A stretch of DNA of 64,000 bases from Mumia flava. Lineage in GTDB: Bacteria > Actinomycetota > Actinomycetes > Propionibacteriales > Nocardioidaceae. Positions 27,322 through 36,393 of the stretch are shown piece after piece. The stretch spans positions 682,001 through 746,000 of the forward strand of contig NZ_PGEZ01000002.1 of NCBI RefSeq assembly GCF_002797495.1, in the 5' to 3' direction. The translations under genes were made by a program, and so were the position numbers. Positions within the stretch are counted from its first letter, which is position 1. The number at the start of each line of letters is the position of its first letter. The notes under the pieces are model-generated. The model was not told the DNA's origin. It was given only the letters and a program-made list of their open reading frames with translations, and ran no database searches.

Positions 27322-28661
27322 CAGTCCGTCTCCTCCCGCGAGAGCAGCAGGCGCGCCTCGCCGGCGGTGACGACCGACCCGGTCACCAGCACGCCACCCG
27401 TGCCGACCGCGTCTCCGTACCGGGCGCTCTCCGTCAGCCGGACGGCCGTCTCCAGCGCGTCGGGCAGCCGCGGCGCCCGGTGGACCCGGTCGGCGCCGAA
27501 GATCCCCTCGGCCAGGTCCGCGAGCTCCTCGGCCGGCAGGCTGCGGTCCGAGGTGTTCTGGGTGCAGACCACCTCTGCGGCGACCGGCTCGAGCACCGCC
27601 AGCATCTCGTCGGCCTCCTTGTCGGCCATCACGCCGAGCACCGCGACCAGCGGGGTGAACGCGAACGCCTCCTGCACCGCCGCCAGGCTCGCCTCCATGC
27701 CGGCCGGGTTGTGGGCCGCGTCGACGAGGACCGTCGGGCTGCGTCGGACGACCTCGAGCCTTCCCGGCGAGGTCACCTGCCCGAAGGCCTCCCGGACCAG
27801 CTCGACGTCGAGCTCCTTGCCTCCGGTGAGCGCCTCGACCGCAGCCAGGGCGTAGCTCGCGTTGCGCGCCTGGTGCTCGCCGAACAACGGCAGGAACACC
27901 TCGTCGTACGTCGCGCCGAGACCGTGCAGCCGCAGCACCTGGCCGCCCAGACCCGGCACCCGCTCCTCGATCCCGAAGTCGGCGCCCTCGCGCAGCAGGG
28001 TCGCTCCGACCTCGACCGCGCGGGCGACGATCTCGGCCGCGGCGTCCTCCGGCTGGGCCGCCATCACGACCTGTGCCCCCGGTTTGATGATCCCGGCCTT
28101 CTCGACCGCGATGTCGCCCGGCGCGTCGCCGAGATAGCGCGCGTGGTCCACGGCGATCGGCGTCACCACCGCCACCTGCGCGTCCGCGACGTTCGTGGCG
28201 TCCCAGCGGCCGCCCATCCCGACCTCGACCACGGCGACGTCGACCGGGGTGTCGGCGAAGGCCTGGTAGGCCATCCCCACCATCAGCTCGAAGAACGACA
28301 GCGGGTGGGGCTGGGAGTCGTCGACGACCTGGGCGTAGGCGGCGACGTCGGCGAAGGCCTCCACGAACAGCTCCGGCGACAGCGGCTCACCGTCGATGCT
28401 GATCCGCTCGGTCATCGAGACCAGGTGCGGGCTGGTGAACCGGCCCGTACGCAGGCCCCGGGCTCGCAGCAACGCGTCGATCATCCGGCCCGTCGAAGTC
28501 TTGCCGTTGGTCCCGGTGAGCTGGACGACCGGGTAGGACTGCTGGGGGTCGCCCATCAACCGGCAGAGCGCGCCGATCCGGTCCAGGGACGGCTCCAGGC
28601 GGGTCTCGGGCCAGCGCGCCAGCAGCGCCTGCTCGACCTCGGCGTACGTGGGATTGCTCAT
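27321..28661 (-). CDS. folC: Bifunctional folylpolyglutamate/dihydrofolate synthase FolC
   Basis: This 446-aa Mur-ligase-type enzyme adds glutamate to folates (and to dihydropteroate). The P-loop lies in VVQLTGTNGKTSTGRMIDAL; RTGRFTSPHLVSMTERISID and EVGMGGRWDATNVADAQVAV are family signatures. The C-terminal domain contains VLVDAAHNPAGMEASLAAVQ. I chose the ATG at 28659-28661 (MSNPTYAEVEQ); the open frame upstream crosses the promoter region shared with the divergent MMPL gene. DUF4233 is coupled downstream. Confidence 0.96.
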   Translation of the reverse strand: MSNPTYAEVEQALLARWPETRLEPSLDRIGALCRLMGDPQQSYPVVQLTGTNGKTSTGRMIDALLRARGLRTGRFTSPHLVSMTERISIDGEPLSPELFVEAFADVAAYAQVVDDSQPHPLSFFELMVGMAYQAFADTPVDVAVVEVGMGGRWDATNVADAQVAVVTPIAVDHARYLGDAPGDIAVEKAGIIKPGAQVVMAAQPEDAAAEIVARAVEVGATLLREGADFGIEERVPGLGGQVLRLHGLGATYDEVFLPLFGEHQARNASYALAAVEALTGGKELDVELVREAFGQVTSPGRLEVVRRSPTVLVDAAHNPAGMEASLAAVQEAFAFTPLVAVLGVMADKEADEMLAVLEPVAAEVVCTQNTSDRSLPAEELADLAEGIFGADRVHRAPRLPDALETAVRLTESARYGDAVGTGGVLVTGSVVTAGEARLLLSREETD

Positions 28662-28669
28662 CGCCGTCC

Positions 28670-28675
28670 AGTATC
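28670..28675 (-). promoter_or_regulatory. Possible folC -10 box close to the start codon
   Basis: On the minus strand GATACT lies eight bases before the folC ATG. That spacing would place transcription start at or very near the first codon, giving a leaderless or nearly leaderless message. There is no clear -35 match, so this is a tentative call. Confidence 0.3.
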
Positions 28676-28766
28676 CCCGATAAAAACGATGAGTCCTTCG
28701 GCCCGGTGCCGTCCTACCGTCGAACCAGGCCGTAGAGACGGCCCCACACTCCTGGGGGACAACACG

Positions 28767-30881
28767 ATGACGCAGTCGATCGCTGGGTGGATCAGCCACC
28801 GCTGGACGAAGTACGCGGTGATCGCGTTCTGGTTGGTGCTCGTCGCCCTGCTGGGCCCGCTCGCCGGCCAGCTCACCGACGTGCAGGAGAACGAGGCCGA
28901 GAACTGGCTGCCGTCGAGCGCGGAGTCGACGAAGGTGCTCGACGCCGCCTCCGCCTTCTCCTCACCGAACGTCATCCCGGCCGTCGTCGTCTACGAGCGC
29001 GACGGCGGTCTCGCGCCCGGGGACATGGAGAAGGCCGCCGCCGACGCCGAGGAATTCGGCGCGCTCGAGGGCGCCGGCGAGGTCGTCGGCCCGATCCCGT
29101 CGGAGGACGGCGAGGCGATCGAGACGATCGTGCCGCTCGACCTCGGACCGGACGGCTGGAACGAGGCGCCCGACGCCGTCGACGACATGACCGCCACCGC
29201 CGACAGCACCGACGGCCTCGACGCCTACGTGACCGGACCGCTGGGCCAGGCCGCGGACTCGGCGGCGGCGTTCGAGGGGATCGACAGCACGCTGCTGCTC
29301 GCCGCGGCCGGGGTCGTGACCGTCCTGCTGCTGCTGACCTATCGCAGCCCGTTCCTGTGGCTCCTGCCGGTGATCTCCGCCGGGGTGGCGCTGACCGGCG
29401 CCCAGGCCGTGATCGTGCTCCTCGCCAAGCACGCGAACCTGACGGTCGACGGTCAGAGCGCGGGCATCCTGACGGTCCTCGTCTTCGGTGCCGGGACGGA
29501 CTACGCCCTCCTCCTGGTCGCCCGCTACCGCGAGGAGCTGCGCCGGCACGAGGACCGGCACGACGCGATGGCGCTCGCCCTGCACCGTGCAGGACCCGCG
29601 ATCATCGCCAGCGGCGCCACCGTGGCGATCGGGATGCTGTGCCTCCTGCTCGCGCAGATGACCTCGACCCGCGGGCTCGGCCCGGTCGCGGCGATCGGCA
29701 TCGTGGTCGGTCTGATGGTGATGCTGACGCTGCTCCCGGCGCTCCTGGTCGTGCTCGGACGCTGGGTCTTCTGGCCGCGGATCCCTCACTTCGGGGACGA
29801 GGATCCTGCCGTCCACGGCTTCTGGTCACGGATCGGCACCCGGATCTCCCACCGGCCACGCCGGGTCTGGGTGGTCACCTCCCTGATCCTGCTCGCGCTG
29901 ACCGCGGGCATCACCCAGCTGAACGCCAACGGTCTGACCGTCGAGGAGTCGTTCCGCGGCACGCCGGCCTCCGTCGAGGGCGAGCAGGTGCTGTCCGACC
30001 ACTTCCCCGGCGGCGCGGGCAACCCGGTGGTCGTGGTGACGCCGGACGGCACCCAGGACGACGTCGCCGCCGCTGTCGCGCAGGCCGACGGAATCGACCC
30101 CGCGAGCGTGACCGATCCGCAGGTCGCGGACGGCTGGGCGTACTTCGAGGCGACGCTCGACGTCGAGCCGGACAGCGACGCCGCGTACGACGTCGTCGAC
30201 GACCTGCGCGCCGACCTCGACGACGTCGGCGACGGGGAGGCGCTGGTCGGTGGCGGGACGGCCATCAACCTCGACATCCAACGGGCGTCGGCCGCCGACA
30301 ACCGGGTGATCATCCCGGCGGTCCTGCTCGTCGTGCTGCTCATCCTCATGGTGCTGCTGCGAGCGGTGACCGCACCGCTGATCCTGCTCGGCACCGTCGT
30401 GCTGTCCTTCGCGGCCGCCCTCGGCGTGAGCGCGCTGATCTTCACGTACGTCTTCGACTTCGCCGGCGCCGACAGCGCGTTCCCGTTGTTCGTGTTCGTG
30501 TTCCTGGTCGCGCTCGGGATCGACTACAACATCTTCCTGATGACCCGTGTCCGCGAGGAGTCGTTGCGGTTCGGGACCCGGCGCGGCGCGCTGATCGGCC
30601 TGACAGCGACCGGTGGCGTGATCACGTCCGCGGGGCTGGTGCTGGCGGGCACGTTCCTCGCCCTCGGCACGCTGCCGCTGGTGGCCTTCGCCGAGATCGG
30701 CTTCGCCGTGGCCCTCGGCGTGCTGCTCGACACCCTGGTCGTACGGTCGGTGCTGGTGACCGCGCTCAACCTCGACGTGGGTCGGCACATGTGGTGGCCG
30801 AGCGCGCTCGGGCGGGTCGAGGACGTCGAGGACCCGGGCGAGACGACCGGGGGCGAGGCCCTCGCCGACACGCGGGCGTGA
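28767..30881 (+). CDS. MMPL/RND family membrane transporter
   Basis: This 704-aa protein is an MMPL-type transporter. Two similar halves each have one membrane helix, a large extracytoplasmic domain and a group of five helices. Typical segments are AGILTVLVFGAGTDYALLLV-type (here the FGAGTDYALLLVARYREEL stretch) in the first half and ALGIDYNIFLMTRVREE in the second. The Asp in GTDYA and GIDYN is the proton-relay pair expected in the family. The substrate could be lipid or drug-like and cannot be told from sequence. I chose the ATG at 28767; the longer open frame upstream lies opposite folC and is not coding. The gene is divergent from folC. Confidence 0.94.
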   Translation: MTQSIAGWISHRWTKYAVIAFWLVLVALLGPLAGQLTDVQENEAENWLPSSAESTKVLDAASAFSSPNVIPAVVVYERDGGLAPGDMEKAAADAEEFGALEGAGEVVGPIPSEDGEAIETIVPLDLGPDGWNEAPDAVDDMTATADSTDGLDAYVTGPLGQAADSAAAFEGIDSTLLLAAAGVVTVLLLLTYRSPFLWLLPVISAGVALTGAQAVIVLLAKHANLTVDGQSAGILTVLVFGAGTDYALLLVARYREELRRHEDRHDAMALALHRAGPAIIASGATVAIGMLCLLLAQMTSTRGLGPVAAIGIVVGLMVMLTLLPALLVVLGRWVFWPRIPHFGDEDPAVHGFWSRIGTRISHRPRRVWVVTSLILLALTAGITQLNANGLTVEESFRGTPASVEGEQVLSDHFPGGAGNPVVVVTPDGTQDDVAAAVAQADGIDPASVTDPQVADGWAYFEATLDVEPDSDAAYDVVDDLRADLDDVGDGEALVGGGTAINLDIQRASAADNRVIIPAVLLVVLLILMVLLRAVTAPLILLGTVVLSFAAALGVSALIFTYVFDFAGADSAFPLFVFVFLVALGIDYNIFLMTRVREESLRFGTRRGALIGLTATGGVITSAGLVLAGTFLALGTLPLVAFAEIGFAVALGVLLDTLVVRSVLVTALNLDVGRHMWWPSALGRVEDVEDPGETTGGEALADTRA

Positions 30882-30896
30882 CGACGGTCTCGTACG

Positions 30897-30926
30897 CCCG
30901 TGACCTGGTCGTGACCGGGTCACGGG
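30897..30926 (+). terminator. Hairpin after the MMPL transporter gene
   Basis: CCCGTGACC (30897-30905) is the reverse complement of GGTCACGGG (30918-30926), with a 12-base loop. It lies 16 bases after the MMPL stop and just before the valS promoter. There is no T-run, so termination strength is uncertain. Confidence 0.5.
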
Positions 30927-30944
30927 CCTGAGCGCCGGTGCTTC

Positions 30945-30950
30945 TAGACT
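30945..30950 (+). promoter_or_regulatory. -10 box of a likely leaderless valS promoter
   Basis: TAGACT fits the actinobacterial TANNNT consensus and lies six bases before the valS ATG at 30957. That spacing puts the transcription start at the first codon. No Shine-Dalgarno sequence is seen in front of the ATG, which agrees with a leaderless message. Confidence 0.6.
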
Positions 30951-30956
30951 TGGCGC

Positions 30957-33554
30957 ATGAGCAACGTGCCCGAGAAACCCGCCCTCGAAGGCCTCGAGGC
31001 GAAGTGGTCTGCGCTCTGGGAGGAGCGCGGCACCTACGCCTTCGACCGGTCCAAGGCGCGGGAGCAGGTGTACGCCATCGACACCCCGCCGCCGACGGTA
31101 TCGGGGTCGCTGCACATCGGGCACGTGTTCTCCTACACCCACACCGACCTCGTCGCCCGCTACCAGCGGATGAGCGGCAAGGAGGTGTTCTACCCGATCG
31201 GCTGGGACGACAACGGTCTGCCGACCGAGCGCCGGGTCCAGAACTACTTCGGCGTGCGCTGCGACCCGTCGCTGCCGTACGACCCTGACTTCACCCCGCC
31301 CGAGAAGCCGGACGCCAAGCGTCAGATCCCGATCAGCCGACGCAACTTCATCGACCTGTGCGAGGAGCTCGTCCAGGTCGACGAGAAGGCGTTCGAGGAC
31401 CTCTTCCGCACGGTCGGCGTGTCGGTCGACTGGGACCACACGTACACGACGATCGGTGAGGTGTCGCGGGCGGCGTCACAGCGGGCGTTCCTGCGCAACC
31501 TCGCGCGCGGCGAAGCGTACAGCTCCGACGCCCCGACCCTGTGGGACGTGACGTTCCAGACCGCGGTCGCGCAGGCCGAGCTGGAGGCGCGTGAGTACCC
31601 GGGCCACTACCACCGCGTCGCCTACCACGGCGCCGACGGCCCGGTGTACGTCGAGACGACCCGTCCCGAGCTGATCGCGTCCTGCGTCGCGCTGATCGCA
31701 CACCCGGACGACGAGCGGTACGCCGAGCTGTTCGGGACGACGGTGCGTTCGCCTCTCTTCGACGTGGAGATCCCGGTGCTGGCGCACCCGGCCGCGGAGA
31801 TGGACAAGGGCGCGGGCATCGCGATGTGCTGCACCTTCGGCGACCTGACCGACGTGCAGTGGTGGCGCGAGCTGGAGCTGCCGACCCGCACGGTCGTGGG
31901 CCGCGACGGGCGGCTGCACCGCGAGGTCCCGGAGTGGATCACCTCCGAGGCGGGCGCCAAGGTGTACGAGGAGCTCGCCGGCAAGACGGTGTTCTCGGCG
32001 CGCGAGGCCGTCGTGGCCGCGCTCCGCGACTCCGGCGACCTCGACGGCGAGCCGAAGGCGACGACCCGTATGGCCAACTTCTTCGAGAAGGGCGACAAGC
32101 CGCTCGAGATCGTCTCGACCCGCCAGTGGTACATCACCAACGGTGGCAAGGAGCCGGAGCTGCGCGGCCAGCTGATCGCCCGCGGCCACGAGATCGACTG
32201 GCACCCGCCCTACATGCAGCACCGCTACACGAACTGGATCGACGGGCTGCACAGCGACTGGCTGATCTCGCGGCAGCGGTTCTTCGGCGTGCCGCTGCCG
32301 GTCTGGTACCGCCTCGACGGCGACGGCGAGCCGCTCTACGACGATCCGATCGTCCCCGACGAGGCCGACCTGCCGATCGACCCGCAGTCTCAGGCGCCGG
32401 AGGGCTTCGCCGAGGACCAGCGCGGCGTGCCCGGCGGGTTCGTCGGCGACCCCGACGTGATGGACACCTGGGCGACGTCCTCGCTGACGCCGCAGATCGC
32501 GGCCGGCTGGGAGCGCGACGACGACCTGTTCGCGCGCACGTTCCCGATGGACCTGTGCACCCAGGCCCACGACATCATCCGGACCTGGCTGTTCTCCCGG
32601 GTCGTCCGCGCGCACCTGGAGAACGGCGCGGTGCCGTGGGGCCATGCGCTGATCTCCGGCTTCGTGGTCGACCCCGACCGCAAGAAGATGTCGAAGTCGA
32701 AGGGCAACGTCGTCGTCCCGACCGACATCCTCGAGAAGTTCGGCGCCGACGCGGTGCGTTGGCGTGCCGCCGGTGCGCGCCCCGGGGCGGACTCGCCGTT
32801 CGACGAGGCGCAGATGAAGGTCGGCCGCCGGCTCGCGATGAAGGTGCTGAACGCCTCGAAGTTCGTGCTCGCCGCACCCGACGCGTACGGCCTGGGGGCC
32901 GGCGTCGACGATCTCGCACCCGAGCGGGTCACGGTGCTGCTCGACCTCGCGATGCTGCGCCGGCTGCGCCAGGTCGCGCAGGAGGCGACCGAGGCCTTCG
33001 AGACGTACGACTACACGACGGCTCTCGAGGTGACGGAGCGGTTCTTCTGGGACTTCTGCGACGACTACCTCGAGCTCGTCAAGGAGCGGGCGCGCCGCGA
33101 CGACGAGGGCGGCACGTCCGCGCGCTCCGCGTTCGCGATCGCGCTGTCGGTCCAGCTGCGCCTGCTCGCGCCGTTCCTGCCCTACGTGACCGAGGAGGTC
33201 TGGTCGTGGTGGCGCGAGGGCTCGATCCACCGCGCTTCGTGGCCCGAGGCGGCGCTCGAGATCACCACGACGCCGCACGACCCGGCGCTGCTCGTCGCGG
33301 CCGGCGAGGCGCTGGCGGGGATCCGCGGGGCGAAGTCGACGGCGAAGCGGTCGATGCGCACCGAGGTCGACGCGCTGGTGATCCGCGGGTCGCAGCAGAG
33401 CCTGGACCTCGTGGAGCGCGCCATGGACGACGTCCGCGCGGCCGGCCGGGTGACCGGTGGGGTCGAGCTGATCGTCGATCCGTCGCAGGAGGGCGGCTCA
33501 CTCGCGGTCGAGGCGCAGCTCGCCGAGCCGGAGGAGAAGCCGGCCGACGCCTGA
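30957..33554 (+). CDS. valS: Valyl-tRNA synthetase
   Basis: This 865-aa class I aminoacyl-tRNA synthetase charges tRNA-Val. The HIGH motif is at 53-56 in [16 protein letters not shown] and KMSKS is at 577-581 in [11 protein letters not shown]. The editing (CP1) domain includes [20 protein letters not shown] and [37 protein letters not shown] is typical of the subtype in which the HIGH domain resembles archaeal ValS, common in actinobacteria. It ends without a C-terminal coiled-coil arm of full length, which is usual for this subtype. It is a single gene convergent with the cupin gene. Confidence 0.97.
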   Translation: MSNVPEKPALEGLEAKWSALWEERGTYAFDRSKAREQVYAIDTPPPTVSGSLHIGHVFSYTHTDLVARYQRMSGKEVFYPIGWDDNGLPTERRVQNYFGVRCDPSLPYDPDFTPPEKPDAKRQIPISRRNFIDLCEELVQVDEKAFEDLFRTVGVSVDWDHTYTTIGEVSRAASQRAFLRNLARGEAYSSDAPTLWDVTFQTAVAQAELEAREYPGHYHRVAYHGADGPVYVETTRPELIASCVALIAHPDDERYAELFGTTVRSPLFDVEIPVLAHPAAEMDKGAGIAMCCTFGDLTDVQWWRELELPTRTVVGRDGRLHREVPEWITSEAGAKVYEELAGKTVFSAREAVVAALRDSGDLDGEPKATTRMANFFEKGDKPLEIVSTRQWYITNGGKEPELRGQLIARGHEIDWHPPYMQHRYTNWIDGLHSDWLISRQRFFGVPLPVWYRLDGDGEPLYDDPIVPDEADLPIDPQSQAPEGFAEDQRGVPGGFVGDPDVMDTWATSSLTPQIAAGWERDDDLFARTFPMDLCTQAHDIIRTWLFSRVVRAHLENGAVPWGHALISGFVVDPDRKKMSKSKGNVVVPTDILEKFGADAVRWRAAGARPGADSPFDEAQMKVGRRLAMKVLNASKFVLAAPDAYGLGAGVDDLAPERVTVLLDLAMLRRLRQVAQEATEAFETYDYTTALEVTERFFWDFCDDYLELVKERARRDDEGGTSARSAFAIALSVQLRLLAPFLPYVTEEVWSWWREGSIHRASWPEAALEITTTPHDPALLVAAGEALAGIRGAKSTAKRSMRTEVDALVIRGSQQSLDLVERAMDDVRAAGRVTGGVELIVDPSQEGGSLAVEAQLAEPEEKPADA

Positions 33555-33642
33555 CAGGCGAAGCGGATGGCGGTGCGTTGTGACGAATGCACAGCCCGTC
33601 CATCCGTCGCCACGCACCGACACCGACCCGGGCCGTACGGCG

Positions 33643-34083
33643 TCAGCCGGCGAGCCGGAAGTCGGCGAAGTCGAAACCGGGACTCACCAGGCAGCTGACC
33701 AGCGCATCCGCGTCGGCCGGGACGGTGCGCTGCCAGGTCCCGGCCGGTACGAGGGCCTGCGGGAGCTGACCCGATCCGACGTCCGTCCCGAGCACGACCC
33801 GTTCGGCAGGCGCAGACGGCGCCGGCTGCTCGCCCGTGCCGCCGAGCTCGAGCGTCACGGTGCCGACGTTCGCGATCCAGACCTCGTCGGACGCGACCAC
33901 GTGCCACGCCGACGACTCGCCGGCGCCGAGCGCGAACAGGATCAGCGTCGCAGCACCGCGCGTACGGCCGTCCGTCGTCGTCACCGTCTCCGGCGACGCG
34001 AACGTCTGGCGGAACCAGCCGCCCTCGGGGTGCGGCTGGAGGTCGAGAGCCTCCGCCAGGCGCGGCCGCGCGGTGCCGGTCAC
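33643..34083 (-). CDS. Cupin-fold protein, DUF985 family
   Basis: This 146-aa protein matches the DUF985 cupin family: LQPHPEGGWFRQTFASPETV near the start, RGAATLILFALGAGESSAWH and HVVASDEVWIANVGTVTLEL in the middle, and SCLVSPGFDFADFRL at the end. The beta-barrel may bind a small molecule; no enzymatic role is established. I used the GTG at 34081-34083 because it overlaps the stop of the upstream dehydrogenase-like gene as GTGA. That coupling suggests the two act together or are merely co-transcribed. Confidence 0.92.
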   Translation of the reverse strand: MTGTARPRLAEALDLQPHPEGGWFRQTFASPETVTTTDGRTRGAATLILFALGAGESSAWHVVASDEVWIANVGTVTLELGGTGEQPAPSAPAERVVLGTDVGSGQLPQALVPAGTWQRTVPADADALVSCLVSPGFDFADFRLAG

Positions 34084-35243
34084 AGCGTGCGGAAGTACGG
34101 GAGCCGCTCGAGCAGCGCCTCGCCCATCGCCACCGCGGTGGTGACTTGGCCCGCGACCTTCGGCACGTCGTCGTACGCGAGCGCCATCAGCGACTCGCCG
34201 AGCATCACGGCGGTCTCGGTGTAGCCCGGGTCGCCGCCGCGGGCCTCGGTGACGAGCGTACGAGCGCCCGAGCCCTCCCCCGCGCTGGCATGGAAGCGCA
34301 CCCGGAACCACGACTTCGCGCGGGTCTGCTCGCTCGGCCCCTCCCCCGGCGTCTTCACCCGCAGGAGCGCGTCGCGCAGCGGCGGAACCTGTGCCGCGCC
34401 CAGGACCACGGCGCCGCCGACCCCGGCGCCGACCACGGTCGTCAGCCGCTTCACGTGGGCGAAGTGGCCGTACCCGAAGTCGTCGCCGTACTCACCGAGC
34501 GCACGTGCAGAACGCAGGACGATCTGCGGGTCCAGCGTCGGCAACGGCAGCGCGTACCCGCCGTCGGGCGCGCGCTCGGGTCGTCCCGACAGCCCGCGGA
34601 CGCGGCGCCCCTGCTGACGCGGCTCGGCCGCGCGGCGCTGCTTCGCGAGCTGCCGCGACTCCCGGAGCCGCGAGAACGCCCGGACCGCCGAGTGGTAGGT
34701 GCCGCCGGAGAACTGCGCCGACGCTCGCACGTACCCACGAACCCGGATCGGCGTCCCCTCGTCCGTCCCGGCCTCGCGCAGCGCCTTGATCGTGTTCAGC
34801 ACGCCGATGTCGTACGGGATCGAGTCGAACCCGCACGCGTGCACGAGCCGCGCGCCGGTCCGTTCGGCCTCGGCGTGGTGACGCAACCAGGTGCGGTCGA
34901 CGAACTCGGGCTCGCCGGTCAGATCGCAGTACGCGATCCCGGCGGCAGCCGCAGCAGCCACGGCCGCCTCGCCGTACTCGACGTACGGGCCGACCGTGGT
35001 GCCGAGCACGCGCGTGCTCTCCGCGAGGTCGCGCACCGCGGTCGCGTCGGACACGTCGGCCTCGACGACCTGGGGCACGTTGCCGCCGGCGTCGGCGACC
35101 GCCTGCGCGACCGCCTCCAGCTTGGCTCGGCTGCGACCGGCGATCGCCCAGGACGCGTCGTCGGGCAGATGGGCAGCGAGGTGCTCGGCAGTGAGTCGTC
35201 CGGCGAAACCGGTCGCGCCGAGCAGCGCGATGTCGTGGCTCAT
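34080..35243 (-). CDS. Saccharopine dehydrogenase-like (trans-acting enoyl reductase type) oxidoreductase
   Basis: This 387-aa protein has an N-terminal Rossmann domain (HDIALLGATGFAGRLTAEHL; SWAIAGRSRAKLEAVAQAVA). ATRVLGTTVGPYVEYGEAAV-like (here STRVLGTTVGPYVEYGEAAV) and CDLTGEPEFVDRTWLRHHAE match the saccharopine-dehydrogenase-like family, which includes mycobacterial trans-acting enoyl reductases. It also has HACGFDSIPYDIGVLNTIKA. The exact substrate is unknown; a lipid role is possible. I used the ATG at 35241-35243; upstream open codons are not family-like. The stop overlaps the cupin gene. Confidence 0.9.
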   Translation of the reverse strand: MSHDIALLGATGFAGRLTAEHLAAHLPDDASWAIAGRSRAKLEAVAQAVADAGGNVPQVVEADVSDATAVRDLAESTRVLGTTVGPYVEYGEAAVAAAAAAGIAYCDLTGEPEFVDRTWLRHHAEAERTGARLVHACGFDSIPYDIGVLNTIKALREAGTDEGTPIRVRGYVRASAQFSGGTYHSAVRAFSRLRESRQLAKQRRAAEPRQQGRRVRGLSGRPERAPDGGYALPLPTLDPQIVLRSARALGEYGDDFGYGHFAHVKRLTTVVGAGVGGAVVLGAAQVPPLRDALLRVKTPGEGPSEQTRAKSWFRVRFHASAGEGSGARTLVTEARGGDPGYTETAVMLGESLMALAYDDVPKVAGQVTTAVAMGEALLERLPYFRTL

Positions 35244-35387
35244 CTGCGCGAGTGTAGAGGGTGGGCCCGGTGCCGTCCGGACGCGCGTCTCGACATCGCC
35301 GTGGATCTCGACACGGCTGCCGCGGCTACCGTGCCACATCGAGATTCACCTCAAGTGACATCAGGTCCCGACACCTCCGAACCCTTT

Positions 35388-35472
35388 CGATAAGGTGCCG
35401 CGCATGCCCGCGACCGGAAGCTCGTTCGTCCGCGCCGAGCACTACCTCGACGTCGGCAACCCCCAGGCCTGC
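35388..35472 (+). repeat. 85-bp direct repeat, copy 1 (promoter and start of first TPR gene)
   Basis: This segment and 36309-36393 differ at only three of 85 positions, 921 bases apart. It includes the -10 box, the start region and the first 23 codons of the TPR gene. Similarity continues at a lower level through the gene. It records a tandem gene duplication that carried its promoter. Confidence 0.9.
35391..35396 (+). promoter_or_regulatory. -10 box in front of the first TPR gene
   Basis: TAAGGT fits the TANNNT pattern and is separated by seven bases from the ATG at 35404. There is no Shine-Dalgarno sequence in that gap, which suggests leaderless translation. Confidence 0.5.
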
Positions 35473-36270
35473 GTCGACGTCCTGGACGAGGTCGCGTTCG
35501 ACCAGGACCCGGTGCGCGCCTTCGAGCTCCGATCGCTCGCCCTGCTGCGCCTCGAACGTCACGACGACGCGCTCGAGGCCGCGCACCAAGGACTGAGGCT
35601 CGATCCTGAGAACGCAGCGCTGATGTTCTATGCCGCCCAGGCAGCCGGCCGGCTCGGACGCCCTGATGCGGATGACCTGTTCGCCGCTGTCCTCCGCGTG
35701 GCCCCGGGTGACGCCGTCACACGATGTGCGTACGGGTTGTACCTGACGGCCGAGGCTCGCCTTCCGGAGGCGATCGAGCAGCTCGAGGCAGCCCGGGACC
35801 TCGAACCGAGCTCGAACGACGTCACCCTGCTCGAAGGCAGGATCGCCTTCCACCGGGGCGACTGGTCGACATGTCGAACCTGTGCCCAGGCGGTCCTCGC
35901 GGAGGATCCCGAGAACGTCGAGGCCCTGCTCCTCGATGGAGCCGCGGCGGACGAGCAGGGCGACATCGCGGGAGCCGCGCGCCGGATCAGCCAGGCTGCG
36001 GCCGCCACTCCCGACGATCGAGCACTGACCGGCGTCGCCCACGAGACGCAAGCTCAGGCCCACTGGATCATGCGCCCGTTCGTCCTGGTCACGAGGGTCG
36101 TCCCGTGGTGGTTGCAGATGGTCGCGATGTTCCTCACCGTCCGCGGGGTCCAGCTGAGCGGATCGGAACGGGCCTTCACGATCGTGCTCCTGCTCGCGCT
36201 CGCCTGGGGTCTCTACGGCCTCGGGGTCCCGGGCCTCCTCGAGCGACGATCCATGAGAGGCCGCCGATGA
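35404..36270 (+). CDS. TPR-repeat membrane protein, first of a duplicated pair
   Basis: The 288-aa protein has an N-terminal region of about 215 residues made of TPR-like helix pairs (RSLALLRLERHDDALEAAHQ; LYLTAEARLPEAIEQLEAAR; RIAFHRGDWSTCRTCAQAVL) and a C-terminal part with two hydrophobic spans (PWWLQMVAMFLTVRGVQL; AFTIVLLLALAWGLYGLG) and a basic end. TPRs normally bind other proteins, so it may be a membrane-anchored adaptor. The next two genes are its paralogue and an AAA ATPase. I chose ATG 35404 over GTG 35395 because a -10 box overlaps the latter. I know no assigned function. Confidence 0.88.
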   Translation: MPATGSSFVRAEHYLDVGNPQACVDVLDEVAFDQDPVRAFELRSLALLRLERHDDALEAAHQGLRLDPENAALMFYAAQAAGRLGRPDADDLFAAVLRVAPGDAVTRCAYGLYLTAEARLPEAIEQLEAARDLEPSSNDVTLLEGRIAFHRGDWSTCRTCAQAVLAEDPENVEALLLDGAAADEQGDIAGAARRISQAAAATPDDRALTGVAHETQAQAHWIMRPFVLVTRVVPWWLQMVAMFLTVRGVQLSGSERAFTIVLLLALAWGLYGLGVPGLLERRSMRGRR

Positions 36271-36308
36271 GCGGCCAGGTGGGGGTCGCAGTCCCGTCAG
36301 CAGTCGGA

Positions 36309-36393
36309 CGATAGGGTGCCGCGCATGCCCGCGACCGGAAGCTCGTTCGTCCGCGCCGAACACTATCTCGACGTCGGCAACCCCCAGGCCTGC
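36309..36393 (+). repeat. 85-bp direct repeat, copy 2 (promoter and start of second TPR gene)
   Basis: This is the second copy of the segment at 35388-35472, with three mismatches. Upstream of the repeats the sequences differ, so the duplication boundary lies close to the -10 box. Confidence 0.9.
36312..36317 (+). promoter_or_regulatory. -10 box in front of the second TPR gene
   Basis: TAGGGT lies seven bases before the ATG at 36325, with the same spacer sequence GCCGCGC as in the first copy (after the shared G). The second TPR gene and the ATPase can therefore be transcribed separately from the first. Confidence 0.5.

Noticed and set aside
27480-28766. Long N-terminal extension of the MMPL transporter reading frame
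   Set aside because: The frame is open far upstream of 28767, but it lies opposite folC, has an Arg/Gly/His-rich composition and no transporter similarity. The ATG at 28767 gives the normal family N-terminus.
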